Positions 9,289 through 16,829 of a stretch of DNA of 20,868 nt are shown one piece after another. Below the pieces are notes generated by a model. That model was not told the origin of the DNA. It worked only from the letters and a program-made list of their open reading frames with translations, and did no database searches. Source of the stretch: Dunaliella salina (taxonomy: Eukaryota; Chlorophyta; Chlorophyceae; Chlamydomonadales; Dunaliellaceae); contig MU069732.1 in the NCBI GenBank assembly GCA_002284615.2, forward strand, positions 255,602-276,469, written 5' to 3'. The stretch's first letter is position 1. The number at the start of each line of letters is the position of its first letter. The position numbers and the translations under genes are program-made.

Positions 9289-9840
9289 TGTCAGAATCCC
9301 AGATACGTATGAATAACGTATTTATACCGTATAGTATGTATAATGCCCGTATTCCGTAGAATCCAGAATTTGGTAAGTGCCCCAAATGGAACCATAGGGG
9401 GGTCAATCTGCAGCTTTTGAAGAGTAGATTATGCTCATGAAATATGGTTCTGAAAAAAATTTGCAGTTGGAGGGCTGGAGGCGCCAAAAGTGCGCGCACA
9501 TGCCACAGCCTCCAATAGCAAGCAACATTCTGAATGCCTAGGGCTCCAAAGGCAAGAAGCAGGTCCTCATGCTCCACCAAGCGCAGTGCAGTGCCAGACT
9601 TGTAGAAGAAGCGGGAGAGGTGCTGCCTTGCATCTTGCAGCTGCTGAGCACTGACCGCCCACTGGGTAATGCGGGGCTGCTTGCTGGTGCTGCTGTTGCT
9701 GCCTGGGGTTGGGGGTGGGCGCTTACCTCCCAGAGGGGTTGCTGCATAGTGCTGCTGCTGCTGCTGCAGGTTTGCCTGCCCTTGATCTTGCTTGAAACCC
9801 CTGCAACCCCTGGCTGTGAAGTGCTCCTTGGCTGTCCTAG

Positions 9841-10368
9841 GATTACAAGGATTACAAGGAGGTTTTTGCCTTCAGCCATGAAGCTTGGCTGCTCGGCTCT
9901 ACAACAAAGTAAGTCTTGAGAGAAACGATGGGGAAAAAAAGTTTGGTCACAATGTGTTGTTGAGGTACAGAAGGAGCAAACAAGGCAGAGAAGGAGAAGA
10001 AAACTGGACAAGGACTTCAGTTTGAAGTATCACTGCAGAACACTCCTCTCTACAGCAACTGCACAGGCACACCTCAGTCATACTACTTTGCACGGTCCTT
10101 TACTTTTTTTGCCGCAACACGCTCCTTCTGCTTTTGTGTAGGTTCACGAGGCAGCGGGCCCTCATACAGAAGGAAAGAAACCAGCTGAACTGCGTACTGC
10201 TGCTGTTCCTCTTCTGTGTCAAAGTTGGCAGCTGTTCTCTTGCACAGCTTATTCAGGATGTTCTCCTCACCGCATCTCCGCTTGAAGTTGTCCCACTCGC
10301 CCAGATTCATGGCAAAAGAGGAATCCTCGGGAACCGTCCCACGGGGCACCTGAGCTAGTGCCAGTGCA
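9841..10368 (-). mobile_element. Retroposed-looking insert inside the hAT zinc finger
   Basis: CTTGGCTGTCCTAG at 9827-9840 is exactly repeated at 10369-10382. The 528 bp between them, plus one repeat copy, interrupts the transposase frame precisely: the codons for SRTAK are present on both sides in the same phase. Read on the minus strand, the insert has an open frame (to 10083), an apparent 3' UTR with pyrimidine runs, and ends in two copies of CTTGTAATC. A long target duplication, apparent 5' truncation and a short-repeat tail fit LINE-mediated retroposition, and TGTAA is the chlorophyte poly(A) signal. An intron is an alternative: GTGCAC and CCTAG could splice in frame, but would leave three codons duplicated. 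Confidence 0.6.
10083..10367 (-). CDS. C-terminal reading frame within the insert, function unknown
   Basis: This minus-strand frame is open from the insert's 5' edge (no start codon needed; first Met at 10349) to a TAG at 10083. The peptide is non-repetitive: PRGTVPEDSSFAMNLGEWDN early on, then an acidic EEEQQQY patch, a short hydrophobic LVSFLLYEG, and a Lys/Arg-rich end (KQKERVAAKKVKDRAK). The composition looks like a genuine C-terminus followed by a 3' UTR, either from a host mRNA or from the end of a retroelement ORF. No domain is recognised. The 5' part of the protein is missing, so this is a fragment even if it is expressed. Confidence 0.4.
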   Translation of the reverse strand, partial: ALALAQVPRGTVPEDSSFAMNLGEWDNFKRRCGEENILNKLCKRTAANFDTEEEQQQYAVQLVSFLLYEGPLPREPTQKQKERVAAKKVKDRAK

Positions 10369-10975
10369 CTTGGCTGTCCTAGAGGGGTTGGCCGTCCCTA
10401 GGAGCTTCCCGCACACCCCGTCCCCTCTCACACACTTGAGCTTGCACACTTGCACCTCCTCCTTATTCACAACCTCAGTAATCAGCACAGGCTCCAGCCA
10501 CTGCCAGAAATCTCCCTGACCCTTCTTCTTGAGGTTGCTGAGGCGCTTGAGCGTGTCCTCAGGCTTCTCTTTTTCTCTGCCTTGCTTCTCTCCTTTGTCA
10601 GTGCTGCCTGCTGTTGGTGCTGAGCCTGCTCCTCCTGCTGCACCTGCTGAGCTCCTGCTACCCTGACCCTGAGAGCCCTCCCCATGAGCCCCTGACAAAG
10701 AGCCCTCTGCTGCGGCCTCTGTTTCTCCTCCACTATGTTCCATGTTATTTATTTTAAATGTCTATGTTCAGTTGCTTAAACATCGAAGTTTTCCTGTTTC
10801 GAAGGCGTGTCGATGCTTAGAAGGCCAGTCGAAGCTACGGATTTCTCCCGTATAATACGTAGAAAATACGTTTTTTTTTCGTATATACGGACTCATACGG
10901 AATACGGATACGGGGGCAGGGTCTAAATTATACGCCGTATTTACGTACCCGTATTTTCTATGTATATTATACACC

Positions 10976-10995
10976 TACGGAACTGGCCAACCCTA
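10976..10995 (-). repeat. Right terminal inverted repeat of hAT element
   Basis: TACGGAACTGGCCAACCCTA is the exact reverse complement of the left end. It is followed immediately by the second GAAATAAA at 10996-11003. Confidence 0.95.
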
Positions 10996-11094
10996 GAAAT
11001 AAAGGTACAATTCTGTGCGACAGGTAGTCATCAGGGTTGGACATGTGCTAAGAAATGAGCATGCATCTGGTGAGGCTTCTAGCTTTTGTTAAAG

Positions 11095-11150
11095 GTTCTT
11101 CCCTTAATGTGCGTGGCATTTGGCTTGCGTAGACTTTTTTTTCTTTCTTT
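11095..11150 (+). repeat. Dispersed LINE-tail-like repeat, copy 2
   Basis: TTCTTCCCTTAATGTGCGTG, variable bases, GGCTTGCGTAGACTTTTTTT and a TTTC run, matching the other copies of the family. It lies about 90 bp right of the hAT insertion. Confidence 0.55.
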
Positions 11151-11344
11151 AATTGAGCATGCAAAATGGAAACCAGAGGTGGGTAATCAGAACAGTTGAG
11201 TCGAAGCGAGTTTCTCTTTTGCTTTCCTCAAGGAGAAGGAAGTGGGCCTCGGGGCATGGGAACATTCTCTGCAGAGGAAGGCAGATGTGTGGATGTGCTC
11301 ACTTTAAAATGACACGTTGATCAATCTGAACAAGGACTTGTGCG

Positions 11345-11385
11345 ACAGATATATGGCCACGATTACAAGGATTTACAAGGGTTTG
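11345..11385 (-). other. TTGTAATCC-type tail similar to that of the 9841 insert
   Basis: Plus-strand GATTACAAGGATTTACAAGG reads on the minus strand as CCTTGTAAATCCTTGTAATC, nearly the terminal repeat found at the end of the insert in the hAT element. It may mark the 3' end of a second minus-strand retroposed copy. The body is not recognised. Confidence 0.35.
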
Positions 11386-11528
11386 CAAGAAGCCATCAAG
11401 TTAGAATGCGCGACTGCTAGGCAGCAAGTAGAAAAAGCTGCAATGCACAGATTGATTTGAAGGTTGCATGATTGAAGCGTTTGGTTACTTGCATGCAGGA
11501 GAAATGAACTCATGGCGCATGACCATAG

Positions 11529-11817
11529 TTACAGGATTACAGGGAGAAAAAGGCCTCCAGTCAAAACGACAGACTGCTACACTGTTTGTACGGAAGGAGA
11601 AGTTTATGAAGAAAGTGACCATGGCTACGCAGTTGATCGAGCGGTGACTTCCTTGTCGTTGTGCTATCTACTCTGCCATCCTCAACACAAAGGCCACAGC
11701 CACTTATTCATGTTCCTAACAGCGAATGTGGTGGTCCTTTTCACCGTTTACCTACATCTTTACTCCATTCCAAAAAGTACACGAACCTACAATAAACGCA
11801 ACCCTGGAGTAGCCTAG
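11529..11817 (+). other. Open frame with the TGRKRPPVKTTDC repeat copy
   Basis: The plus frame 11512-11817 begins MAHDHSYRITGRKRPPVKTT, shares the 41-bp repeat with 6758-6800, and continues with a hydrophobic segment (FLTANVVVLFTVYLHLY) that could be a single membrane helix. No family is recognised. The frame is short and may be fortuitous, but the shared peptide at two distant sites is not explained by simple repeats. Confidence 0.3.
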
Positions 11818-11859
11818 CAATTGCTCTATACTTGGGACATGCAAATCATTACGGTCTTA

Positions 11860-12480
11860 TCTGTCTATGCAGTTTTTTTTCTTTTTGGTCTGGAACACGG
11901 CTGCACGACTCCACTTGAACAACCAGTACCCGACACGTCTCCAGGATCTAGCCAGAGCCATCCTAGGAGCCAAGTGGATTATTACAAGTGGAAGTGACGA
12001 CCCCATTTTGAATTGAAGGAAAGGTAAAAAAAAAACCTTTTCACACACACAAAACAGATCCTCATTGTAACCGTAGACCAACCTCAGATACGACTGTCCA
12101 TGCCCCCTGTCAGTCCAATCCAGACCTCCAGCTTAACGTTGCAGATCGGAAGTCTTGGACTACACAGACGGCTGCAGGTTCAAATGGTAGAACAGTAATA
12201 GTGACGGCTGCAGGTTCAAATGGTAGAACAGTAATAGTGACGGCTGCAGGTTCAAATGGTAGGACAGTAATAGGGGCTGGCGTGTACCATCACCCGGTGG
12301 TGAAACAAAAAATGTGTGGTGGAGCCTTATAATAATTTCATTTCCAACACCATAGGAAGAGCTGAGCTGGCTACCTTTGCTGCTGCGCTCACTCACGTGT
12401 ACACGCTCAACTTGCCATAGACAGCCTCAGCTCACTTCACCAACTCAGAAAACAAATTCTGTACCCAGAATGAGGGCCAT
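11860..12480 (+). pseudogene. LINE relic D: RNase H domain
   Basis: Frame-broken plus-strand remnant of a non-LTR retrotransposon polyprotein. An upstream stretch (about 11895-11990) reads NNQYPTRLQDLARAILGAKW and may be the reverse transcriptase thumb or connection. The RNase H domain follows. YTDG is at 12161-12172 (first catalytic Asp), IGAGVYH at about 12270-12290, and NTIGRAELA at about 12343-12372 (catalytic Glu at 12364-12366). After a frameshift comes DSLSSLHQLRKQ (catalytic Asp at 12420-12422). RNase H removes RNA from RNA/DNA hybrids during retrotransposition. A 36-bp segment after the first Asp is triplicated, and stops and frameshifts make the copy dead. Sequence on this strand is A/C-rich, as in the other LINE copies here. 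Confidence 0.7.
12167..12274 (+). repeat. 36-bp tandem repeat, three copies, inside RNase H
   Basis: GACGGCTGCAGGTTCAAATG plus 16 further bases is repeated at 12167-12202, 12203-12238 and 12239-12274, with a few substitutions in the third copy. It starts exactly at the codon for the catalytic Asp of the YTDG motif, so that motif is partly triplicated. The unit contains GGTTCAAAT, which resembles a tRNA B box, but no tRNA fold surrounds it. Confidence 0.95.
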
Positions 12481-14040
12481 CTCAATCCCACCCTTCCACC
12501 CCTCTGAGACACCTCCCAGACCTTAAAATTGCTTTGAAGTCCCCATGTGAAATCCCTATGCATGCAAAACACAGCTCTTCCGACATGCTCTCCCAGTAAA
12601 CCCTCTAAACTGGACATGGTCTTGCCCACCAAGACGATCTTATCCATCCCACCAGAGCAACAATGACAACATGTTCGTAAACGTCCAACCTTACCCATCC
12701 AACCTTACGCAAACGAACAAATCATGCCACCTCATAGGGACAACAACAACAGCCTTGCAAAGCTCTCATCGCATGCAGAGTGCTCCAGATACACAAACCA
12801 CAAAAGAGCGTAAACACAACTCCACAAGAATCCTCACTTTTCCCACTCAAAACACACAAGCCCATTCACCCATTGCAAATACGCCTCTTTGAGGGACCAT
12901 AAACAGCGGCATGGTTCATCACAACCTCTGCACTCCGTCACAGCGCCTCCAGGCAGAACAAGACACTCATTGGGATTGCCCCTCCTGCACCAGTCTGTCA
13001 TCTACCCAAAAAAGTGAAAGAACTCAGATTGCAGAACAAAAAGAAATGATTCAAGTCACCTGGAACCCCACTTGAGAGGCAGCTTACCTGCTGGTAGCAA
13101 ATCCTGAATTCAAATTCTGTTGAAACCTATGAACAATTTCAAACAGAAAACTTGCCAGTTCCAATTGTGGATGACATAAACATTGACAATTTGAACGCCA
13201 AGGCTATGAAGCCTGCACTAGTGGCCACCTTCACGATCATTGGCCATCAGGGGGCACCCTGTGCGCAAAAAGGCCACTGGAAGGAATAATCCCCAATCAG
13301 AGTATTACTTGCTAGTAGTAAAAATAGGAAAAGAAAAGGAAAACTACGCAGGCAGTGAAAACACTGCAAATTGGCTAAGAGCTATTGACCTTTTGAACTC
13401 TGGCTCTAACACAACCACTGATGGACAGCCTTAATACCTCTTGTCATCCCAACGCATGCTGCTTGCATCTCTGACATGATAGGGAAATGCACAGGCGTTT
13501 CAACCTTGAACGCCTGTAGGTCCTTTTCAATGCATGTAATACAGCCAAACAAGCTGGTATTCATGCCTCTATCCACCTCCCTGTCCAAGATGGACGTACA
13601 GAAATTGTGGGTCTCTTACATAGGCATGCACAATTTCATGCAAAAAGGCTGTCAAAAAGTAATTGAATCGAACCAATTTTGTTTGTTAGAGTTTTTGGTG
13701 CCAACATGGACTCGTTTAACTCAAGGTCCACAGGCCTCTCCTTATGTCATCCTCTACATAACAGTGAATTCATTTACCATCTCGTCATGCATGATGTGTC
13801 CTCTGCCTCAAACATGATCTTCCCACTTTCCTTTTTCTTCCAAGCCAAATGTGTTGGTTCAAGAACTCCTTTGAAAGGATATTTGCATCGGATAAGATGC
13901 CATCCAAATCAAGCTCTCATACTTGCTAAGTTTACTTCACAAAGTCTAACCTACCGCCCCTCTAAGTCCTTTCACTAAATCAAAGTCTTCCCACCAAAAA
14001 TCAAAAGCAAAGTCTTCCCGCCAAAACCCAACAGCATTTA
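12480..14040 (+). other. A/C-rich unassigned sequence, probably decayed LINE
   Basis: The plus strand remains A/C-rich and G-poor like the flanking LINE relics. Short frames such as the one reading VETYEQFQTENLPVPIVDDI near 13120-13180, and 13476-13817, look non-repetitive but match no domain I recognise. A possible Cys-rich knuckle (HWDCPSCTS, about 12970-13000) would be where the LINE knuckle is expected after relic D. I cannot confirm it. Confidence 0.35.
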
Positions 14041-14067
14041 TAACCTGTTGTCATTTGGAACAGCAAA

Positions 14068-14230
14068 GGACGGACACGCTTTCTTCAGAAATAACCCACA
14101 CTGGAGGTGGTCCCGGGTTCGAGCCCAGGTGGGCGGAGGTTCAATACATTGTTCGGGGCAAGGTTGTTCCTTCTGTGATGCTTGGGGGCCGGTCCCACTT
14201 GTGTATTCTTTCTTTCTTTCTTTCTTACTT
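14068..14230 (+). mobile_element. tRNA-derived SINE, copy 1
   Basis: GGTTCGAGCCC at 14116-14126 is a good Pol III B box inside a paired T-arm-like GTCCCGGGTTCGAGCCCAGG. The body then reads ACATTGTTCG...GATGCTTGGGGGCCGGTCCC and ends in TTGTGTATTC followed by a (TTTC)n tail at about 14209-14227. The same body and tail recur at 15540-15610 after another B box. The A box is decayed. Pol III transcription and mobilisation in trans by a LINE is the family's usual mode. Confidence 0.6.
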
Positions 14231-14439
14231 TCACACTGGCTCAAACAAGTGAAACATAACATTCCAGATGGTATTTGGTGCAATGGAACCAACCTTAACC
14301 CCGGAAATAGACAAATACTAGTATGAAATAGACAAGGTCAACACCTCTAAAGCATCCAGATACCTGCAAGAAGAAGTGCTCACTCCTATTCCCAGATACA
14401 GTCAATCTCATTGAAGTATGCAAGGTACAGCAAGATACA

Positions 14440-15480
14440 AGAAAAGGATACCGCAGCAGGTTTACCTAAAATCTCGAAATCTTTAATGCCCAAAATCATG
14501 GATTGGCAAAACGTGGCATGCACAGATGGCAGTGTCATAACCTCCCACAGCAACATACTGGGGTGTCTTTCTCCTTCCCCAAGAATAGTAATGACTTACT
14601 AACCAAAAAAAAAGTCCTGGCTTGCTGCTCCAGTCAAATACCCTCACTCAGCCACAGAAGAACCTTGGATACTGCAAAATGTACACAATAAACTCAAATC
14701 AACTATGGACTTGACGAACAAGGTATCCTCAAAATTCAAATCCCAAAATCAGCAACGCCTTCTGGAACTTGAAATCTGTCTCCTTTTCAAAGGAAAAGTC
14801 AACTTTCCCACATACAGAGCAAACACCTTCTGTAATGAAAATCATGCCAAGCAACTCACAAGTTAACCTGGCCCTCCACTTTGCCCCTTATATGGTGCAC
14901 CTGAGAGCACTACCCATACTTTCCTCAGATGCACTCATCCACAGATATACAAAATGCGTATGAATCACCATCATCACGCTGTCAGCATGTTTTTTAAAGA
15001 AATCAGCAAAGAAAATTCAGGCATTTTCATCATTTCTCCGAAAGCTTATAACGTGGATAAACACTGGGCTTTAGACACAGATATCCCTGATGAAATCCAA
15101 AAGAATATCCCAAGCTGGTTGTTTCCTACAGGGAGAACTCCTGCCATGCACCAAAGCAAACCAGTCGGCATCATTGTTCTACCAATGCAAGGCAGATGTA
15201 CCACTCGCTTTCCAAGACTATTGAATCCTGGAGGCTGAGATATTCACCCCATTGAGCTGAAATTCTACTCAGGCACCAAGCCTGAACAAACTTTCCTGAC
15301 TGCACAAAATCAACACAAAAACACTATAGAAAGCCTGCGCACAAAAAACCTCCGAGGCACACAGCAATAACAGAGTCAAAATACATACTAGACTCTCTGG
15401 AGTTGCCGGAACTGTTTACAACCTACACACAATTAATTTGTTTGGCAAACTTGGCTTTACCAAAGAAGCCGGGAAACTGA
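14440..15480 (+). pseudogene. LINE relic A: RNase H, CCHC knuckle, PD-(D/E)XK nuclease, tail domain
   Basis: The most complete relic. RNase H begins with DWQNVACTDGS (Asp at 14525-14527). A zinc knuckle at 14882-14932 reads C-P-L-Y...H....C, which is C-x2-C-x7-H-x4-C with the second Cys changed to Tyr. This is followed by NHHHHAVSMFFKEISKE and IPSWLFP. The nuclease has PVGI (15161-15172), where the family has PDG, so the Asp is now Val (codon 15164-15166). It also has IELK (Glu 15254-15256, Lys 15260-15262), intact, then LTAQNQHK. The tail domain reads SGVAGTVYNLHT and KLGFTKEAGKLM. In-frame TGA and TAA codons near 15236 and 15368 and a frameshift afterward inactivate it. The knuckle-plus-nuclease pair is that of restriction-like-endonuclease LINEs (R2/Dualen type), which nick the target DNA. 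A SINE abuts the 3' end. Confidence 0.75.
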
Positions 15481-15640
15481 TGTGGCACAGTTGGATCATC
15501 ATTCCTTTGGTAAATGGTTGGTCGTGGGTTTGATTCAAATTTCATTACCATGTTTGCACCAAGAACGTTTTCACCCTAGATGCTTGGGGCCTAGTTCCCC
15601 TTGCGTAGCTAATCCTTAAATAACTAAAGAAAAGGCAGTT
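15481..15640 (+). mobile_element. tRNA-derived SINE, copy 2, abutting LINE relic A
   Basis: TGGCACAGTTGG at 15483-15494 fits the Pol III A box exactly. GGTTTGATTCA at 15527-15537 is a slightly decayed B box at tRNA-like spacing. Between them CATTCCTTTGGTAAATG can form an anticodon-like arm. The downstream body CATGTTTGCACCAAG...GATGCTTGGGGCCTAGTTCC TTGCGTA matches SINE copy 1, with an AAA-rich end near 15620-15640. AAAGAA occurs on both sides (about 15461 and 15626) and may be a target duplication. Confidence 0.6.
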
Positions 15641-15644
15641 CCAG

Positions 15645-15804
15645 CAACAGAGAACTGGGGGCATGGGCAACTGGACAGGCTGGGTGTAGGAGGGTCAGAC
15701 GCACGCCTGGACGGATGGCCGACACCCTGCCGGAACCCCCTTACTTTTTAAGGTTCATTCCTAGGCGACTGGTGAGGCTCACAGTTAGCGCCAGCACTGC
15801 ATGA
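15645..15804 (+). repeat. LINE 3' untranslated-like segment shared with relic B
   Basis: GGACGGATGGCCGACACCCT, GCCGGAACCCC and GACTGGTGAGGCTCACAGTTAG match, in the same order, 19680-19770 downstream of LINE relic B. Finding it after both LINE tails suggests a shared 3' untranslated region, here displaced about 150 bp by the SINE. Confidence 0.6.
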
Positions 15805-16375
15805 CACCATTTAATCAGTGTTCTTTACACTCTGTCAGGTTGTCAACGCCCCATCATTCGTAAAATGATTATTGTGTCACAACATAGCTAGTATGATGAT
15901 TTTGGTTGGCAAAGGCTCTTATGGGTCAATCCTTGTGCAACTGGATGTAGGCAGTGCAGCCCATCATGACCTGCTCCCTGAGCATCCCTGAGCATCCCTG
16001 AGCATCCCTGAGCATCCCTGAGCAAGTCTCTAATCGTATCATTCCACGCCATCACTTCAAGCCCAACATTCCTGCTCAAGCTAGACAAAGTCCAAGTTTC
16101 CAACCGCCCTGGTGCAATCCTGGTCACACCTTGCTCCTCTAACCCTGACAGACCGCCCAACAGACAAACGACTCTGGCCTGGCAGCCCTCATGGATCGAA
16201 TGCACAAAGTTGCCTACACACCTGATAGAAGTCAAACACTGTGAAGGCCTGGTGCCGAACAAGAGGCAAGCAACCTCCTCACAGCAACAACATAGTGAAC
16301 TCTGTAAACAGCTCGAAGGTGCTAAAACCACACTACTCTGCATACAGTACAGTTTGCGCTGCCAAAACCATTCAA
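15805..16375 (+). pseudogene. LINE relic C: 5'-truncated CCHC/PD-(D/E)XK fragment
   Basis: It begins abruptly right after the 3' segment of relic A. SVLYTLSGCQRPIIRKM (end of the zinc knuckle, with Tyr in place of His) is followed, after a frameshift, by GKGSYGSILVQLDVGS, then a 10-bp repeat expansion, then EQVSNRIIP. The nuclease has NRPGAILVTPC (family PD; Asp now Gly, codon 16111-16113) and LIEVKHCE (Glu 16228-16230, Lys 16234-16236 intact), then QQQHSELCKQLEGAKTTL. The tail domain is decayed after 16330. Its wording (EVK..CE, QQQHSELCKQL) differs from copies A and B, so it is a different subfamily. Abrupt 5' truncation is typical of LINE insertion. Confidence 0.75.
15976..16024 (+). repeat. 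10-bp tandem repeat within LINE relic C
   Basis: AGCATCCCTG is repeated four times exactly (15981-16020) with partial units on both sides. It interrupts the LINE frame between LDVGS...LLPEHP and EQVSNRIIP, so it arose after or during decay of the copy. Confidence 0.95.
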
Positions 16376-16449
16376 CAATTTAAAATCTAGGCATAGACTC
16401 TCAAAGGTCGAGCTCTCGAAAGGACTTCCTTCATCTCTTCAACAGACGG

Positions 16450-16560
16450 CCCGAGGTATCTCCTTTTGGCCCTAGGTATCCTCTTTTCCTAATTGATGTG
16501 GGAAGTACTTTCACTGCCTGCATAGCTTTCTTTTCACAAAGGTCCACCAAACGCGACAGC
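16450..16560 (+). repeat. Dispersed LINE-tail-like repeat, copy 3
   Basis: After a doubled 20-bp block (CCCGAGGTATCTCCTTTTGG, then CCCTAGGTATCCTCTTTTCC) comes TTCCTAATTGATGTGG, CTGCCTGCATAGCTTTCTTTTC and AAAGGTCCACCA. It resembles 16746-16815 most closely and lies about 110 bp after relic C. Confidence 0.5.
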
Positions 16561-16745
16561 TCCATGCCCAGAACTCTGTGCAATATGCGCACAAATTTAC
16601 TTCAACCAGGCGTGCAAAAAAAGAAAAATCCTCATCACCTGGTGCTCCAGAGCCGAGGGCTTCCAGGACCCCACCATATCCACAATAACTTCCCTCTCAT
16701 CTTCCCGTGAGGGAGACTCATGGCTCTTTGAGCCAATATGTCTAT

Positions 16746-16825
16746 CTTTCCTTAATTGATGTAACTTTTTCCTGCCTATGTTGAATTTTCTTTTCCTTTT
16801 CTTTGGTCCACCACACTGGAATAGG
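16746..16825 (+). repeat. Dispersed LINE-tail-like repeat, copy 4
   Basis: TTTCCTTAATTGATGTAACT, TGCCTATGTTGAATTTTC, then TTTTCTTTGGTCCACCACAC. It shares the outer words (CTTAATTGATGT and GGTCCACCA) with copy 3 about 260 bp upstream. Confidence 0.5.
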
Positions 16826-16829
16826 ACAA

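Larger units (their letters stand above)
9527..10743 (-). pseudogene. hAT transposase N-terminal fragment (BED finger plus start of core)
   Basis: A minus-strand frame starts with Met at 10743. It has a Gly/Ser/Ala/Glu-rich leader (about 60 residues), then FWQWLEPV, then the first half of a BED zinc finger: two spaced Cys (KC and VC, six residues apart) and the signature NPSRTAK. The second half, EHF...GC, supplying the His and last Cys, resumes in the same phase at 9836. A Gln run encoded by CTG repeats at 9750-9768, a Ser/Pro linker, PRITQWAVS and then LSRFFYKSG and VEHEDLLLAF follow, which is how hAT cores begin. A 542-bp insertion splits the finger. The catalytic core and the C-terminal dimerisation domain are absent, since the left terminus follows within about 260 bp. 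BED fingers bind element ends. This fragment could at most be a DNA-binding remnant. The frame stays open to 9227, but residues beyond 9527 are not recognisable as transposase. Confidence 0.75.
9269..10995 (-). mobile_element. hAT-superfamily DNA transposon, internally deleted
   Basis: The element spans 1727 bp. Its ends are a perfect 20-bp inverted repeat, and it is flanked by a perfect 8-bp target-site duplication, GAAATAAA, at 9261-9268 and 10996-11003. An 8-bp duplication and TA-GGG-type ends are hallmarks of hAT elements. Both subterminal regions (about 9285-9360 and 10830-10980) are dense in CGTAT/ATACG words, the usual kind of transposase-binding repeats. The transposase reads leftward from about 10743 but stops after the start of the core, so the copy cannot supply its own transposase. 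The intact ends and duplication suggest relatively recent insertion or mobilisation in trans. Strand refers to transposase orientation. Confidence 0.9.

Noticed and set aside
9727..9755. Very short intron in the hAT linker (GTAAGC...CCCAG on the minus strand)
   Set aside because: Only about 25 bases, far below intron minimum, and the correct transposase frame reads straight through without it.
9569..9919. Plus-strand hydrophobic frame inside the hAT element
   Set aside because: It is the complement of the transposase linker and start of core, which has a recognisable frame on the minus strand.
13120..13240. Reverse transcriptase active site suggested by IVDDINID
   Set aside because: No flanking RT motifs, and the position after RNase H relic D does not fit. 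The DD pair alone is not evidence.
15480..15552. Functional tRNA gene at the A-box/B-box pair
   Set aside because: T-stem and acceptor stem have several mismatches, and the body is shared with another repeat copy, so it is a SINE.
15888..16343. 151-codon minus-strand frame
   Set aside because: It is antisense to LINE relic C, whose plus-strand motifs are recognisable.
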